A DNA stretch of 64,000 nt from Kribbella aluminosa (GTDB lineage: Bacteria > Actinomycetota > Actinomycetes > Propionibacteriales > Kribbellaceae), in contig NZ_JAGINT010000002.1 of assembly GCF_017876295.1 (NCBI RefSeq), forward strand, positions 2,666,001-2,730,000. Reading direction: 5' to 3'. The position numbers and the translations under genes were made by a program. A model generated the notes under the pieces. The model was not told where the DNA came from and searched no databases. It was given only the letters and a program-made list of their open reading frames with translations. Each line of letters begins with the position of its first letter. The stretch's first letter is position 1. Shown in pieces: positions 50,779 to 60,006 of the stretch.

Positions 50779-50884
50779 ACCGGCCGGCGCCTTGTGCTGT
50801 GGTCTGACGACTCGCTTCCGGTTGTGACCGGAATAGCACGGGATTACAGTCTGTGCACGAACAACTACAACGGGGGAGTTGGAC

Positions 50885-51373
50885 GTGGCGGAGTGGGTGA
50901 GTGCGCTCGCGGCACTGGGTGCGTTGGTAGCCGCAGTCTTCGCAGGTATCGCCGCCTGGCGGCTTTACAAGATCGAGGACGACCGCGAGCAGCGGGCCCA
51001 GGCTCGGCAGGTGTCGGCGTGGATCTCGGTGAAACTCGACGATCAGGACGAGCCGTACGGCATCGAGCTGACGAACGGGTCGCTGGCGCCGGTGTACGAC
51101 GTGACCATTCGGTCGACCAACAGGAACGGTGTCGAGCAGCCGGCCCTGAACCTGACTGTTCTGCCGCCTGGCCGCTTCTTCGCCGAGCGGGCTGAATCGA
51201 AGTATCACTGGGATCATCCGGACCCGGCAGACGACTTTTCGTGTCCTCTGCGGCCGGTTGCCAGAACAGACAAGTGGCAGGTGCGGGAGCTGATCTTTCG
51301 GGACAGTGCCAACGTCACCTGGGACCGCGACGCGGCCGGCGTACTCCGCAAGTCACGGCTCCGAGCGGAGTGA
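50885..51373 (+). CDS. Hypothetical membrane-anchored protein
   Basis: 162-residue protein: one N-terminal transmembrane helix (VSALAALGALVAAVFAGIAA), then a charged coiled segment (YKIEDDREQRAQARQ) and a soluble beta-rich domain (VSAWISVKLDDQDE, VYDVTIRSTNRNG, ANVTWDRDAAGVLRK). GTG 50885 follows GGGGGAG. Four bases before the next gene, so they form a pair. Similar single-TM proteins occur as orphan hypotheticals; function unknown. Confidence 0.7.
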   Translation: MAEWVSALAALGALVAAVFAGIAAWRLYKIEDDREQRAQARQVSAWISVKLDDQDEPYGIELTNGSLAPVYDVTIRSTNRNGVEQPALNLTVLPPGRFFAERAESKYHWDHPDPADDFSCPLRPVARTDKWQVRELIFRDSANVTWDRDAAGVLRKSRLRAE

Positions 51374-51377
51374 GCCG

Positions 51378-51845
51378 ATGGCCAGACGACGGAAGGCAAC
51401 GAAGCTCGACGATCTGGGTGGCCTGACCGTAGTGGCAGTCCTCGCGTACCTCGGCTATCCGCCAAAGGACTACCTGCTGGAGTGGATCGTCATAGGTACC
51501 GCCACCGTGCTGTTCTGGATCGCGTTCTTGATGCCGACGAAGTGCGATTACCTGACGCAACGACGGAAGCCGTGCGACCGCGGCGTCCGGGGAAAGCTCC
51601 GTGGCTGTTCGGATCACGGGCGTTGGAAGCGTGACGCAATGTGGGCCGCTCTTGGCGGAGCCAACCCTGGCCGTCTCTTCCGGGTGATGTGGGCTGCACC
51701 CGATTCTCGAGCACAACCACGGTCAGTCCGCACACCCGGCTCGCCTGCCGAGTCGAACGCCAAACGCGGCCTCTACGATCTGCTGATGTTGCTCACCGCA
51801 ATCATCAGTGCCGCGGGAGCCGTTCTCGCGCTCGTCGTCAAATGA
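51378..51845 (+). CDS. Hypothetical membrane protein with cysteine-rich middle
   Basis: 155-residue protein with two N-terminal hydrophobic helices (LTVVAVLAYLGYPP and WIVIGTATVLFWIAFL), a central basic Cys-containing stretch (TKCDYLTQRRKPCDRGVRGK, then GCSDHGRW; possible zinc-binding C-x8-C...C-x2-H) and a C-terminal helix (LYDLLMLLTAIISAAGAVLA). It starts four bases after the preceding gene. The pair could be a membrane complex. Not recognised. Confidence 0.65.
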   Translation: MARRRKATKLDDLGGLTVVAVLAYLGYPPKDYLLEWIVIGTATVLFWIAFLMPTKCDYLTQRRKPCDRGVRGKLRGCSDHGRWKRDAMWAALGGANPGRLFRVMWAAPDSRAQPRSVRTPGSPAESNAKRGLYDLLMLLTAIISAAGAVLALVVK

Positions 51846-51951
51846 CCTCCGGTGGCGACCGGGCGGCTCCGTCAACAGGACGCCGAGCGCCCGGCTCGGT
51901 TTGTTGAGCTGAAGCACGCGCTCTGTTCGCCGACTGCTCGGCCCCGGGGGC

Positions 51952-52575
51952 TCAGCCAGTAAATTCGTTGACGCCGAGGGCGAAGTCCCCGTGGCCAACC
52001 CCGTTGCCGGCGAGGCCCACCGTGACCACGCCCACTCCTTCCAGCCAGTGCGCCATTTTCAGGCCGCCGACGTCCAGCGGGCGCAGCCCGAGGCTCTCGA
52101 CGAATGCCGCCACGTCCGCCTTGGCTTGCGCATTGTCGCCGGCGATGAAGACGTCGGGCCGGCCCTTCTCCAGGACATTGCGGAAGATGGTGTTGAAGGC
52201 CTTCACCACGCCGGCGCCGGCCGGGGCCACCTTGGCGACCTCCTGCGCGATCGAGGTCTCCTCGCTGTGGGCCAGTCCGTCGAACGTGGCGTTGAAGGGG
52301 TTGCTGATGTCGACGATGACCTTGCCCGCGAGGGCGTCTCCGTACTCGGCGACGACCGGAACGACACCGTCGTACAACACGGCCGTGATGACGATGTCCC
52401 CGGCCGGGACGGCGCCCCACTTGCCCGTCGTCGCGCCGCCGCCCAGAGCGTTGGCCAGGGCATCGGCCTTGGACTGATCGCGTCCCATGACCTCGACGGT
52501 GTTGCCGCCCGCCACCGCGAGCGTGCCGATGGTACGGGCCATGTTCCCCGTACCGATGAGGGTGATGCTGCTCAT
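51952..52575 (-). CDS. NADP(H)-binding F420-reductase-like protein
   Basis: 207-residue Rossmann protein of the NADPH:F420 oxidoreductase/pyrroline-carboxylate-reductase-like group. N-terminal ITLIGTGNMARTIGTLAVAG gives the GxGxxA dinucleotide motif; VVKAFNTIFRNVL and KVIVDISNP are family-typical. ATG 52575 chosen; the frame to 52653 runs through the gap. Transcribed with the SDR gene 28 bases upstream. Whether the electron partner is F420 is unproven. Confidence 0.82.
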   Translation of the reverse strand: MSSITLIGTGNMARTIGTLAVAGGNTVEVMGRDQSKADALANALGGGATTGKWGAVPAGDIVITAVLYDGVVPVVAEYGDALAGKVIVDISNPFNATFDGLAHSEETSIAQEVAKVAPAGAGVVKAFNTIFRNVLEKGRPDVFIAGDNAQAKADVAAFVESLGLRPLDVGGLKMAHWLEGVGVVTVGLAGNGVGHGDFALGVNEFTG

Positions 52576-52603
52576 GAGGTGTGCTCTCTTCCTGGTGTGT
52601 GGT

Positions 52604-53338
52604 TCAGATGGCGGTGGTGCCGCCGTCGGCGACCAGTTCCAGGCCGTTGACATAGCTGGAGTCGTCGGAGGCGAGGAACAGGGCGACGGTGGCGACTTCT
52701 TCCGGGCGGCCCATCGTCCCGCGGGGGATGAGGGACTCGAATGCGGCCTTCGTCGCCTCGTCGAACAGTTCTTCCTGTTTGGCGGTGGCGACCTGGCCGG
52801 GGGTCAGGACGTTGACGCGGATCTTGCGGTCGCGCAGTTCGTTGAGCCAGACGCGGGCCCAGGCCTGGTGGACGGCCTTGCTTCCGGCGTAGAGGCTCCA
52901 GCCGGGGAAGGCGCCGAGGGAGGCGTTGGAGCCGGTCATGAAGATCGAGCCGTTGTCGTTGATCAGCGGCAGTGCCTTCTGCACGGTGAACAGGGTGCCG
53001 CGCGCGTTCAGCCAGAAGGCGCGGTGGAACTGTTCCTCGGTGATGTCGCCGAGGACGGCGGGTTCGCCCATCCCGGCGCTGGCCCACAGCACGTCGATCG
53101 AGCCCTTTTCCCGCTTGACGGTGTCGTACAAGCGATCCAGGTCGTCCAGTTCGGCCGCGTCACCCTGGACGGCGGTGACGTTGCGGCCGATCAGCTTGAC
53201 GGCGTCGTCCAGTGCTTCCTGCCGCCGGGCCTGGATGAAGACGTGCGCTCCTTCCTCGACGAATAGTTTGGCGCCGGCCAGTGCCATGCCGGTGGATGCG
53301 CCGGTGATCACCGCTACCTTGCCGTCGAGCTTTCCCAC
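52604..53338 (-). CDS. SDR-family oxidoreductase (atypical glycine motif)
   Basis: 244-residue short-chain dehydrogenase. Catalytic tetrad: NAG-like ASAGMG, Ser in MTGSNASLG, Tyr-x3-Lys in YAGSK; ends with LELVADGGTT. The cofactor motif reads TGASTGMALAG, in which the third glycine of TG-x3-G-x-G is alanine. GTG 53338 has GGAG five bases upstream. First gene of a two-gene operon; divergent from a TetR gene with dyad operator between. Confidence 0.85.
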   Translation of the reverse strand: MGKLDGKVAVITGASTGMALAGAKLFVEEGAHVFIQARRQEALDDAVKLIGRNVTAVQGDAAELDDLDRLYDTVKREKGSIDVLWASAGMGEPAVLGDITEEQFHRAFWLNARGTLFTVQKALPLINDNGSIFMTGSNASLGAFPGWSLYAGSKAVHQAWARVWLNELRDRKIRVNVLTPGQVATAKQEELFDEATKAAFESLIPRGTMGRPEEVATVALFLASDDSSYVNGLELVADGGTTAI

Positions 53339-53374
53339 GATCACTCCGTTGAATTGAGGGGTTCGATTCTTATA

Positions 53375-53392
53375 TACACCAGGTTGTGTATG
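53375..53392. promoter_or_regulatory. TetR-type operator between SDR and tetR genes
   Basis: ATACAC-CAGGTT-GTGTAT perfect dyad (53375-53392) embedded in TATA-rich DNA; the half site ATACACC recurs at 53428-53434 (CATACACCGG). Both lie in the 127-base divergent gap, fitting repression of the SDR operon and of the TetR gene itself. Confidence 0.65.
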
Positions 53393-53464
53393 TAACGTAC
53401 TGGATGGCTGGCCGGAGCGCAAGCTACATACACCGGTCGGTACCGAACGGTCTATGCTGGAGGC

Positions 53465-54121
53465 ATGACGGAGTTGGAGAAGGGCCCCCTGGGTCGGCGC
53501 CGCGGCAGGGGCGCACGCGAACGCATCCTCAGCGCATCACAGCAGCTGTTCCGCGATCAGGGCATCAACCGCACCGGCATGGACCAGCTCTGCGCCGTGG
53601 CCCAGGTGTCCAAGCGCACGGCCTACCAGCACTTCACCAGCAAGGACGAACTCGTCGCCGAGTACCTGCGCCGATTCGATCCCGACGTCATGCCCGGAGT
53701 GTTCGACCGCACCGATCTCACACCCCGCGAACGACTCCTCGCCGCCTTCGAGATACCCGCGTCCACGCCCCTGTGCCCCTACATCGCGGCGGCCGTCGAA
53801 CTCCACGACCCCGAACACCCCGCATCCCAGTACGCACGCGACTACAAGACCGCCATCGCCGCACGGCTCAGCGAAACCGCCCGCGAAGCCGGCGCCACCA
53901 ACCCCGAACAACTCGGCGAACAACTGGCCCTGCTCATCGACGGCGCCTCGGCCCGCACCCGAGTCCTCAACAGCGAATCCTTCCCGACCGCAGCCGCCAT
54001 CGCCGCCGTCCTCATCGACAACGCCATCCCCGCGTCATCTCCTCGCCAGCCCAGCGATGACCGCGGAACTACCGGCTCTGCTCCAGCTCGCTCCGGCGGA
54101 CGGCGCGCTGGTAGTTGGTGA
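53465..54121 (+). CDS. TetR-family repressor with unusual C-terminal tail
   Basis: 218-residue TetR protein. HTH region: ERILSASQQLFRDQGINRTG, then VSKRTAYQHFTSKDELVAEY. The family domain ends near residue 188 (AVLIDNAIP); the last 30 residues (SSPRQPSDDRGTTGSAPARS...) are low-complexity and look like read-through into non-coding DNA after loss of the original stop. Divergent from the SDR-reductase operon, its likely target. Confidence 0.83.
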   Translation: MTELEKGPLGRRRGRGARERILSASQQLFRDQGINRTGMDQLCAVAQVSKRTAYQHFTSKDELVAEYLRRFDPDVMPGVFDRTDLTPRERLLAAFEIPASTPLCPYIAAAVELHDPEHPASQYARDYKTAIAARLSETAREAGATNPEQLGEQLALLIDGASARTRVLNSESFPTAAAIAAVLIDNAIPASSPRQPSDDRGTTGSAPARSGGRRAGSW

Positions 54122-54388
54122 GAACGCCATACCGCCGGCCGGCACCAGGAGCTGCGTCGGACTGACCGCGGACAGCCCAGCCGGCGCGGGAGCATTGTCC
54201 GGACCGGTCCGTGGTCGAGAGGTCGAGCATCACCGGAGACGTACCGTCGTTCCGGAGGTGACGGTCCCCGTTGCCGGGGTGTCGTCGTCGGCCGGCCAGG
54301 GCTGCGAGCCGAGAGCCAGACTGGAAACACCAACAAGTCCAGCAACTCATCGTATCCAGGCGGTTGCTGGGCAGGACGTTCGCCGGGC
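54122..54388. other. Intergenic stretch, no convincing gene
   Basis: 267 bases between the TetR gene and the convergent rhamnosidase. Open frames here on both strands lack start signals, protein-like composition and family resemblance. A minus-strand phrase (GNGDRHLRNDGTSPVMLDLS) hints at an old binding-domain tail but cannot be assigned. Confidence 0.4.
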
Positions 54389-57154
54389 TCAGATAGCCTT
54401 GTTCGTAGGACCTCCTAGCGCGGCATGCTGGGCTGATGGCTGTGTATACGGTCGGTTCTCGGTCCGGAAGTGGTAGGTGCCGGAGCCGATGCCGAACACG
54501 GCACGGTCGCCGTCCATCCGGATGAAGCGGACCCCCTCGGCGGTGGCTGCGGGCCGCGCCGCTGCCTGGTGGTCCTCGGTGACCTCGTCCGGGGATGCCG
54601 CGGGGACGAAGACCTGGGCCGTGGTGTTTGCGGGGATCGTGACAGTCAGGCGTAGCTCGCCGTTGCGCTGGTCCCACCGCGAGCCGACGATGCCGTGCAC
54701 TGTGCGAACGGACGCCGACACGTGGTCCAGGCCGGCCGGGATGTGCGGTCGGATCGCTGTCCGTGCGTAGCCGGGAGCAGCCGGCTTGATCCCGGCGAGA
54801 TCGCGGTAGAACCAGCCCTCGATGCTGCCGAGGAAGGCGTGGTCGCGTGACCGCGTGTTCGTCTCCCAGGCCTCCCACAACGTGGTGGCGCCGTTGTCGA
54901 TCCAGAACCCCCAGCTCGGGTAGGTCCGCTGGGTGGCGATCGCGAAGGCGAGGTCGACGTGACCCTGGTCGGTCAGGACCGACAGCAGGGCCTTGGTCCC
55001 TGCGTGGCCGGTGTTCAGGTGGTTGCCTCTGGCCCGTATGTCGGCGACCAGGTGCTGGGTCACCTGATCGACGAGCTCTGCCGGGACCAGGCCGAGTGAC
55101 AGTGGCACCGCGTTGGAGGTCTGCCGGTACCCGACCTCACGGTCGGTGCGGTAAACCCCGGCCGTGCGATCCAGGAACTTCGCGTTGAACGCGGCCTCGA
55201 TCCGCCCGGCGAGCTCGCCGTAACGCTGCGCGTCGCCATCGTTGCCGAGTTCGTGGGCTGCCGCGGCCAGTGCCTCGGCGTACCGGTAGAAGTAGGCGGT
55301 CGCGGTGAGCTGTGCGCCTTCCGGTGGCCAGGGGAAGGACCCGGACGTTGCCGGTGATACCCAGTCGCCGTAGAAGCCCTGCTGGATCAGGCCGTCCGAA
55401 TGGGTCGTGAGATGGTCGACGTACCGCGCCATCGAGTCGTAGCTGACTGCGAGAACGTCACGGTCGCCGTAGTCCTGGAAGAGCTGCCACGGAATGTCGA
55501 CCAGCGCACCGGCCCAGATCGGGTCGGTGTAGCCCGCCGGGCCGGGATTTGGCGACAGGTCGACGCCGGCTCCGTCGGGCGCCTGGTTGTCCCGAACGGA
55601 GCCGAGCCAGTTGCGGTAGAACCGGTGCATCCCGAAGTTGTCGATGGTTGCCGGCAGCAACACGTTGACGTCGCCGAGCCAGCCGCGCTTCTCGAACATC
55701 GGAGTGTCGGTCAGCACCGAGTGGAGGTTGTTCAGGATCGTCCGCCGGCTGATCTCGTGGATGGTGTTCAGCAGCGGCTCAGAACTGCTGAAGTGCCCGG
55801 TCGACGGCACGGCACTGTGCACCACTCTCGCGGTCAGATCGTCGACGGTGGGGACGCCCGGATACCCGTCGACCTGCACGTACTGGAAGCCCTTGTAGCT
55901 GAAGCTCGGTTCCCAGGTCTCCGGTCCGTCGCCGCGCAGCAGGTAGCGATCGGTCTGCACCGGGCCGTTCGTCAGGCCGGCATCGCCGCGATTGTCGACC
56001 GTGCCGTCCGCCTGCAGCGTTTCGCCGTACCGTAGCGTGATCTCGGTGCCTGCGGGACCGGTGACTCGCAGCTGCGCCCAGCCCGCGGTCACCACCGGGA
56101 ACTGGAACACATGGCTGCCGGGCAGGGGATTGGTGATCTGAGCGGCGCGCAGGGTGTCGACGACCTGGATCGTCTCCACCTGTTGCGAACGCAAGTTCGG
56201 CGTCGGCGCCGTCATCTCGGCGGCGAGGTGCCAGCTACTCGCATCGAAGCCCGGTCGGTCCCAGCCGGGCTGAACCAGGCGTGCGTCGTAGGTCTCACCC
56301 AGGTAGACCGAGTCGCGCGTGGTCGGGCCGCTGCTGACGAGCCATCCGGTGTTGCTCACGACGGTGTCCTGGGCGCCGTCCGTGTAGTCGACCTGCAGCT
56401 TGAGCAGCAACCGCGGACTGCCGAGCCACGGCGCGGTCGCCCAGTACTTCGTGTCGTCGGGCGTCAGACCGTAGAAGCCGCGGCCGAGGGTGACGCCAAG
56501 GACGTGCGGACCCTGCCCTCGGACCGCGGCCGTGACGTCATGGGTGGTGTACAAGGCTGTCCGGTCGTAGCAGGTGACGCCTGGATCGAGCACGCTGTCG
56601 CCGACGCGCACACCGTCGATCGTCAGCACGTGGTATCCCAATCCGCTCAGGTATGCCCGGGCTCGTGCGACCTGCTTGCTGACGGAGAACTCCTTCCGCA
56701 GTTGAGGGCTGCCGGAAGTCGCTGTGCTCGAGGCAAGCTGGTTCTCGGGTACGCCGATCCATCGCGCGCCCGCCCAGTCCTTCTCGTGGAACAGCCCGGT
56801 CTCCCACCAGCCGGTCCGGCTCCACGGCGACGCGCGGCCGTCCCGATCCCAGCACCTGACCCGCCAGTGGTACCTGGTCCCGGGGATCAGCTCCGGCCCG
56901 TCGTACGGAACGCCGGCCGACTGTGCCGAAGCGATCCGGCCGCTGTCCCAGACATCGGCCTGGCTCCGCGCCAGCAGGGCCTCGCTGGACGCGACCACGA
57001 GCTGATAGGCGCTCTGCGACTGGCCACGCCGGCCGGACTGGAGGATCCACGCCAGCCGTGGCCGAGAAACATCGACGCCCAGAGGGTTGACCGCGTACTC
57101 GGTGAACAGCGCCGACACGGCGAGTTGTCCAGGCGCCCCACAGCTCGTCGTCAT
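54389..57154 (-). CDS. Alpha-L-rhamnosidase, GH78
   Basis: 921-residue glycoside hydrolase that releases L-rhamnose from rhamnosides such as plant flavonoid glycosides. N-terminal beta domains include RPRLAWILQSGRRGQSQSAY and RARAYLSGLGYHVLTIDG (Bac_rhamnosid_N); the (alpha/alpha)6 core has the general acid region MFEKRGWLGDVNVLLPATI and the base region TTLWEAWETNTRSRDHAF; a C-terminal beta domain follows. No signal peptide, so it acts on imported glycosides. ATG 57154 is preferred to an ATG at 57265 that would add a low-complexity leader. Divergent from the LacI gene. Confidence 0.92.
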   Translation of the reverse strand: MTTSCGAPGQLAVSALFTEYAVNPLGVDVSRPRLAWILQSGRRGQSQSAYQLVVASSEALLARSQADVWDSGRIASAQSAGVPYDGPELIPGTRYHWRVRCWDRDGRASPWSRTGWWETGLFHEKDWAGARWIGVPENQLASSTATSGSPQLRKEFSVSKQVARARAYLSGLGYHVLTIDGVRVGDSVLDPGVTCYDRTALYTTHDVTAAVRGQGPHVLGVTLGRGFYGLTPDDTKYWATAPWLGSPRLLLKLQVDYTDGAQDTVVSNTGWLVSSGPTTRDSVYLGETYDARLVQPGWDRPGFDASSWHLAAEMTAPTPNLRSQQVETIQVVDTLRAAQITNPLPGSHVFQFPVVTAGWAQLRVTGPAGTEITLRYGETLQADGTVDNRGDAGLTNGPVQTDRYLLRGDGPETWEPSFSYKGFQYVQVDGYPGVPTVDDLTARVVHSAVPSTGHFSSSEPLLNTIHEISRRTILNNLHSVLTDTPMFEKRGWLGDVNVLLPATIDNFGMHRFYRNWLGSVRDNQAPDGAGVDLSPNPGPAGYTDPIWAGALVDIPWQLFQDYGDRDVLAVSYDSMARYVDHLTTHSDGLIQQGFYGDWVSPATSGSFPWPPEGAQLTATAYFYRYAEALAAAAHELGNDGDAQRYGELAGRIEAAFNAKFLDRTAGVYRTDREVGYRQTSNAVPLSLGLVPAELVDQVTQHLVADIRARGNHLNTGHAGTKALLSVLTDQGHVDLAFAIATQRTYPSWGFWIDNGATTLWEAWETNTRSRDHAFLGSIEGWFYRDLAGIKPAAPGYARTAIRPHIPAGLDHVSASVRTVHGIVGSRWDQRNGELRLTVTIPANTTAQVFVPAASPDEVTEDHQAAARPAATAEGVRFIRMDGDRAVFGIGSGTYHFRTENRPYTQPSAQHAALGGPTNKAI

Positions 57155-57341
57155 CGCGCCACCTCGATCCCGGGATCGCCCGGCCTCCGGCGACATCCGC
57201 ACGCTAGCTCGTCGTGGTGACGGTCCCAAGGCGAGCGTCCGGTTGTGGCCGCGCGGTGCTGTCACGCGTCAAGAGGTGACGGTCGTGCTCAGCCTATGAT
57301 GGAGCTCATCGCGCTGAAGGAGAAGGTGAGAGAGGTACGAC

Positions 57342-58364
57342 GTGGCCGGGCGGGTCGGAATTCGTGAGGTGGCGGCTCGCGCCATGGTGTCCGTCGGTAC
57401 GGTCTCGCACGTCCTCAACAGGCCGGAGCTGGTCTCGACCGCGACGCTGAAGCGTGTCCTTGCCACGATGGACGAGCTCGGCTTCGTGCGGAACGATCTC
57501 GCCAGGCAGCTCAAGATGGGCGGCGGCACGACGCTCGGCATGATCGTGCTGAACGTGGCCAACCCGTTCTTCGCCGACCTGGCGCACGCCTGCGAAAGCG
57601 CGGCGGAAGCCCGCGGGCACACCATCATCTTCGGCAGCAGCGATCAGCTCGGTGGCCGCGAGGACCGCTACATCGAGCTCTTCGAGGAGCAGCGCGTGAG
57701 CGGCATGATCATCGCTCCGCTGGCGGGCGAGACAGCGCGCATCCAACGGGTCATCCGTCGCGGTATGCCGGTCGTGCTCTTCGACATCCATGCTGTCGAA
57801 GGAGATTTCTGCTCCCTGGCGCTCGACGGCGATGCCGGCGGACATCTGGCGGTCCGGCACCTGCTCGACACCGGGCGGCGGCGGCTCGCCTTCCTGGGCG
57901 GTCCGCTCCACCAGGTCGAGGACAGATGGAAGGGTGCACTTCGGGCGGCCGGCGAGGTCGCAGGTGCGAGCCTCACCCACATCGATACCGCTGATCAGAC
58001 GATCGCCGACGGCAGGTCGGCCGGCGACCGGCTGGCCGCTATGCGACCGGACTCGCGTCCCGACGGGGTTTTCGCCGCGAACGACCTGCTGGCCCTTGGC
58101 CTGATGCAGTCTCTCCTGATTGCCGACGGCATCGAGGTTCCTCGCGATATCGCCATCGTGGGTTACGACGACATCGATTACGCGGCATCGGCGGCCGTGC
58201 CACTGACCACCGTGCGTCAGCCGAAGCAAGCACTGGCGGAGGAAGCGGTTCGTCTGGTCCTCGACCACGTCGCGAACGGTGGCGGGCATGTCCACGAGCA
58301 CGCCCTGCTGCCCCCCGAACTCATCGTCCGGGCGAGCACCGAGAATCGGTCGGCACCGAGCTGA
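57342..58364 (+). CDS. LacI-family regulator of the rhamnoside locus
   Basis: 340-residue regulator. HTH IREVAARAMVSVGTVSHVLN is followed by the hinge and a sugar-binding core (TTLGMIVLNVANPFFADLAH, IAIVGYDDIDYAASAAVPLT). GTG 57342 with AGAGAGG upstream. It sits between rhamnosidase and transporter genes; tandem sites at 58473-58502 are probable targets. Confidence 0.9.
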   Translation: MAGRVGIREVAARAMVSVGTVSHVLNRPELVSTATLKRVLATMDELGFVRNDLARQLKMGGGTTLGMIVLNVANPFFADLAHACESAAEARGHTIIFGSSDQLGGREDRYIELFEEQRVSGMIIAPLAGETARIQRVIRRGMPVVLFDIHAVEGDFCSLALDGDAGGHLAVRHLLDTGRRRLAFLGGPLHQVEDRWKGALRAAGEVAGASLTHIDTADQTIADGRSAGDRLAAMRPDSRPDGVFAANDLLALGLMQSLLIADGIEVPRDIAIVGYDDIDYAASAAVPLTTVRQPKQALAEEAVRLVLDHVANGGGHVHEHALLPPELIVRASTENRSAPS

Positions 58365-58440
58365 GATCGAGTCCTCCCCAGCAACTCGATCTGCTCGAAG
58401 GCCGGCGTCCCGGTGCCGCGATCAGTTCCGGCATCCGCCC

Positions 58441-58502
58441 TTGACAAGATTATCCACCTCGCCCAGTATGGCCTGAAAGCTTTCAATCTGAAAGCTTTCA
58501 AT
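58441..58502 (+). promoter_or_regulatory. Promoter and tandem LacI operators before transporter
   Basis: TTGACA (58441-58446), 17-base spacer and CAGTAT (58464-58469) form a promoter. Directly after it the 15-base unit CTGAAAGCTTTCAAT occurs twice back to back (58473-58487, 58488-58502), each with the palindrome TGAAAGCTTTCA. Binding of the LacI protein at these sites, over the start of transcription, would block the ABC transporter operon. Confidence 0.82.
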
Positions 58503-58600
58503 CTCGATGAATGTGCCCGGTGACCGGTCGGAGCGCACGCTCATTGAGGAATGAGTCGCGCATTCATGCCGCATTCAGATCGAACCGGAGGAAAGCGACA

Positions 58601-59941
58601 ATGACGTCACGCACAACGCCTCGCCGGGTGGTTGTTGCCGTCGCGGCAGCCACCATGTTCACCGTGCTCGCGGCGTGCGGTGGGAACGCCGCATCCAATT
58701 CCGGAAGTGCCGGCAAGGTCGACGGAAGTTCTATCGTCCTTAACACCATCACCGCGCTCGAGCCGCAGTTCAAGAAGTACGCGGAGGCGTACATGAAGGC
58801 GTTCCCCGACCGCAAGGTCGAGGTGCGCAGTACCACCGACAAAGCTGATGAGTACGCGCAGCAACTCGCCACGGCGCGACTGAGCGGGGAACTGCCGGAC
58901 GTCTTCTTCAACGTCGACTTCCTGGCCGACACGCTGGCGTCCGACAACGTAACGCTCGACCTGGCGCCAGGACTGAAAGCGGGCAAGCTCGGCCAGCTCG
59001 GTGCGGACTCCTTCCTTCCGCAGTTCGTCGGCCAGTACCGGCCACTCGCGAAGCCCGAGCAGATCACCGGCCTTCCGGTGAGCGCCGACTCGGTAGGCCT
59101 GTTCTACAACAAATCGCTGTTCGACCAGGTCGGGGTGAAGGAGTACCCCAAGGCCGACTGGACCTGGGACGACATGCTGCGGGTCGCGACAGAGATCCAG
59201 ACGAAGTCGGGCGGCCGGATCACGGGAATCGGTGCTCCGCTGGGGGACGGCAGTGCCCAGATCGTCTTCGGGCCCGTGATCAAGGCGTTCGGCGGATCGG
59301 TCTACGATCCGGCCACCCACAAGTCCGGGATCGGTCAGCCGGCCGCCCTGAAGGCGTGGAAGTTGCTCTTGAGCGCCTACGGAAAGGCGTCCGGCCCGTA
59401 CACCGCGACAACCGGCGACCCGAAGCAGACCTTCGGCTCGGGGAAGGTCGCCATGGCGATCGCGTCGCGGGCCACGATCCCGCAGACCAAGACGTCGCTC
59501 GGCAAGGCCGACTGGAACGTTCAGGTGCTGCCGACGATCGATGGCCACTCGACGGCCGGCGGCGGATCGTACGGGCTGTCGATCGCGCAGACCAGCAAGA
59601 ACCAGGATGCCGCGTGGGCGTTCCTGAGCTGGTTCTATGACACGAAGGCCGGCATGAAGGTCGCCGAGGACGTCGGTGGGGTCATTCCGCCGACGGCCGA
59701 CGGTATCGCCAACGGTACCTGGAAGGACGGCACCCCACCGCCGGCGAACATCGCCATCTTCGGTGCTTCGGCTCGCACTGCCGTGCTGCTCGCACAATTG
59801 CCAGGCTCGTCGTCGACCACCATGACGGCGGCGACGAAGAAGGCAACCCAGGAGGTACTGCTGAAAGGGCGATCGATCGCCGATGCGTTCGGCGAGGCAG
59901 AGAACACCGTCAATGCCGCAATCCAGAAGCAGAGCAAATAG
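58601..59941 (+). CDS. CUT1 sugar ABC transporter substrate-binding lipoprotein
   Basis: 446-residue family 1 extracellular binding protein. Lipobox LAAC ends the signal peptide (TMFTVLAACGG); the body contains DVFFNVDFLADTLA and GLPVSADSVGLFYNKSLFDQ, typical MalE-type segments. ATG 58601 has GGAGGAAAG upstream; an earlier in-frame start at 58511 is only 8 bases after the operator repeats and would obscure the signal. Predicted to bind a rhamnoside or rhamnose oligomer, from context. Confidence 0.9.
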   Translation: MTSRTTPRRVVVAVAAATMFTVLAACGGNAASNSGSAGKVDGSSIVLNTITALEPQFKKYAEAYMKAFPDRKVEVRSTTDKADEYAQQLATARLSGELPDVFFNVDFLADTLASDNVTLDLAPGLKAGKLGQLGADSFLPQFVGQYRPLAKPEQITGLPVSADSVGLFYNKSLFDQVGVKEYPKADWTWDDMLRVATEIQTKSGGRITGIGAPLGDGSAQIVFGPVIKAFGGSVYDPATHKSGIGQPAALKAWKLLLSAYGKASGPYTATTGDPKQTFGSGKVAMAIASRATIPQTKTSLGKADWNVQVLPTIDGHSTAGGGSYGLSIAQTSKNQDAAWAFLSWFYDTKAGMKVAEDVGGVIPPTADGIANGTWKDGTPPPANIAIFGASARTAVLLAQLPGSSSTTMTAATKKATQEVLLKGRSIADAFGEAENTVNAAIQKQSK

Positions 59942-59945
59942 AAAT

Positions 59946-59986
59946 GGTGCATCGGAGCGGGATGATCTACCCCGCTCCGGTGCACC
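59946..59986 (+). promoter_or_regulatory. Intercistronic hairpin between binding protein and permease
   Basis: GGTGCATCGGAGCGGG (59946-59961) and CCCGCTCCGGTGCACC (59971-59986) form a 16-bp stem with one mismatch and a 9-base loop. No T tract follows. Such hairpins protect or partly terminate the mRNA so that more binding protein than permease is made. It contains the ATG of an apparent longer permease frame, supporting the later GTG start. Confidence 0.7.
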
Positions 59987-60006
59987 CGATATCAGCGGAG
60001 GTCCGG

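Noticed and set aside
59944..60006. Longer start for the MalF-type permease at ATG 59944
   Set aside because: It lies within a strong hairpin, has no RBS and adds a non-family leader; GTG 60007 has GGAGG.
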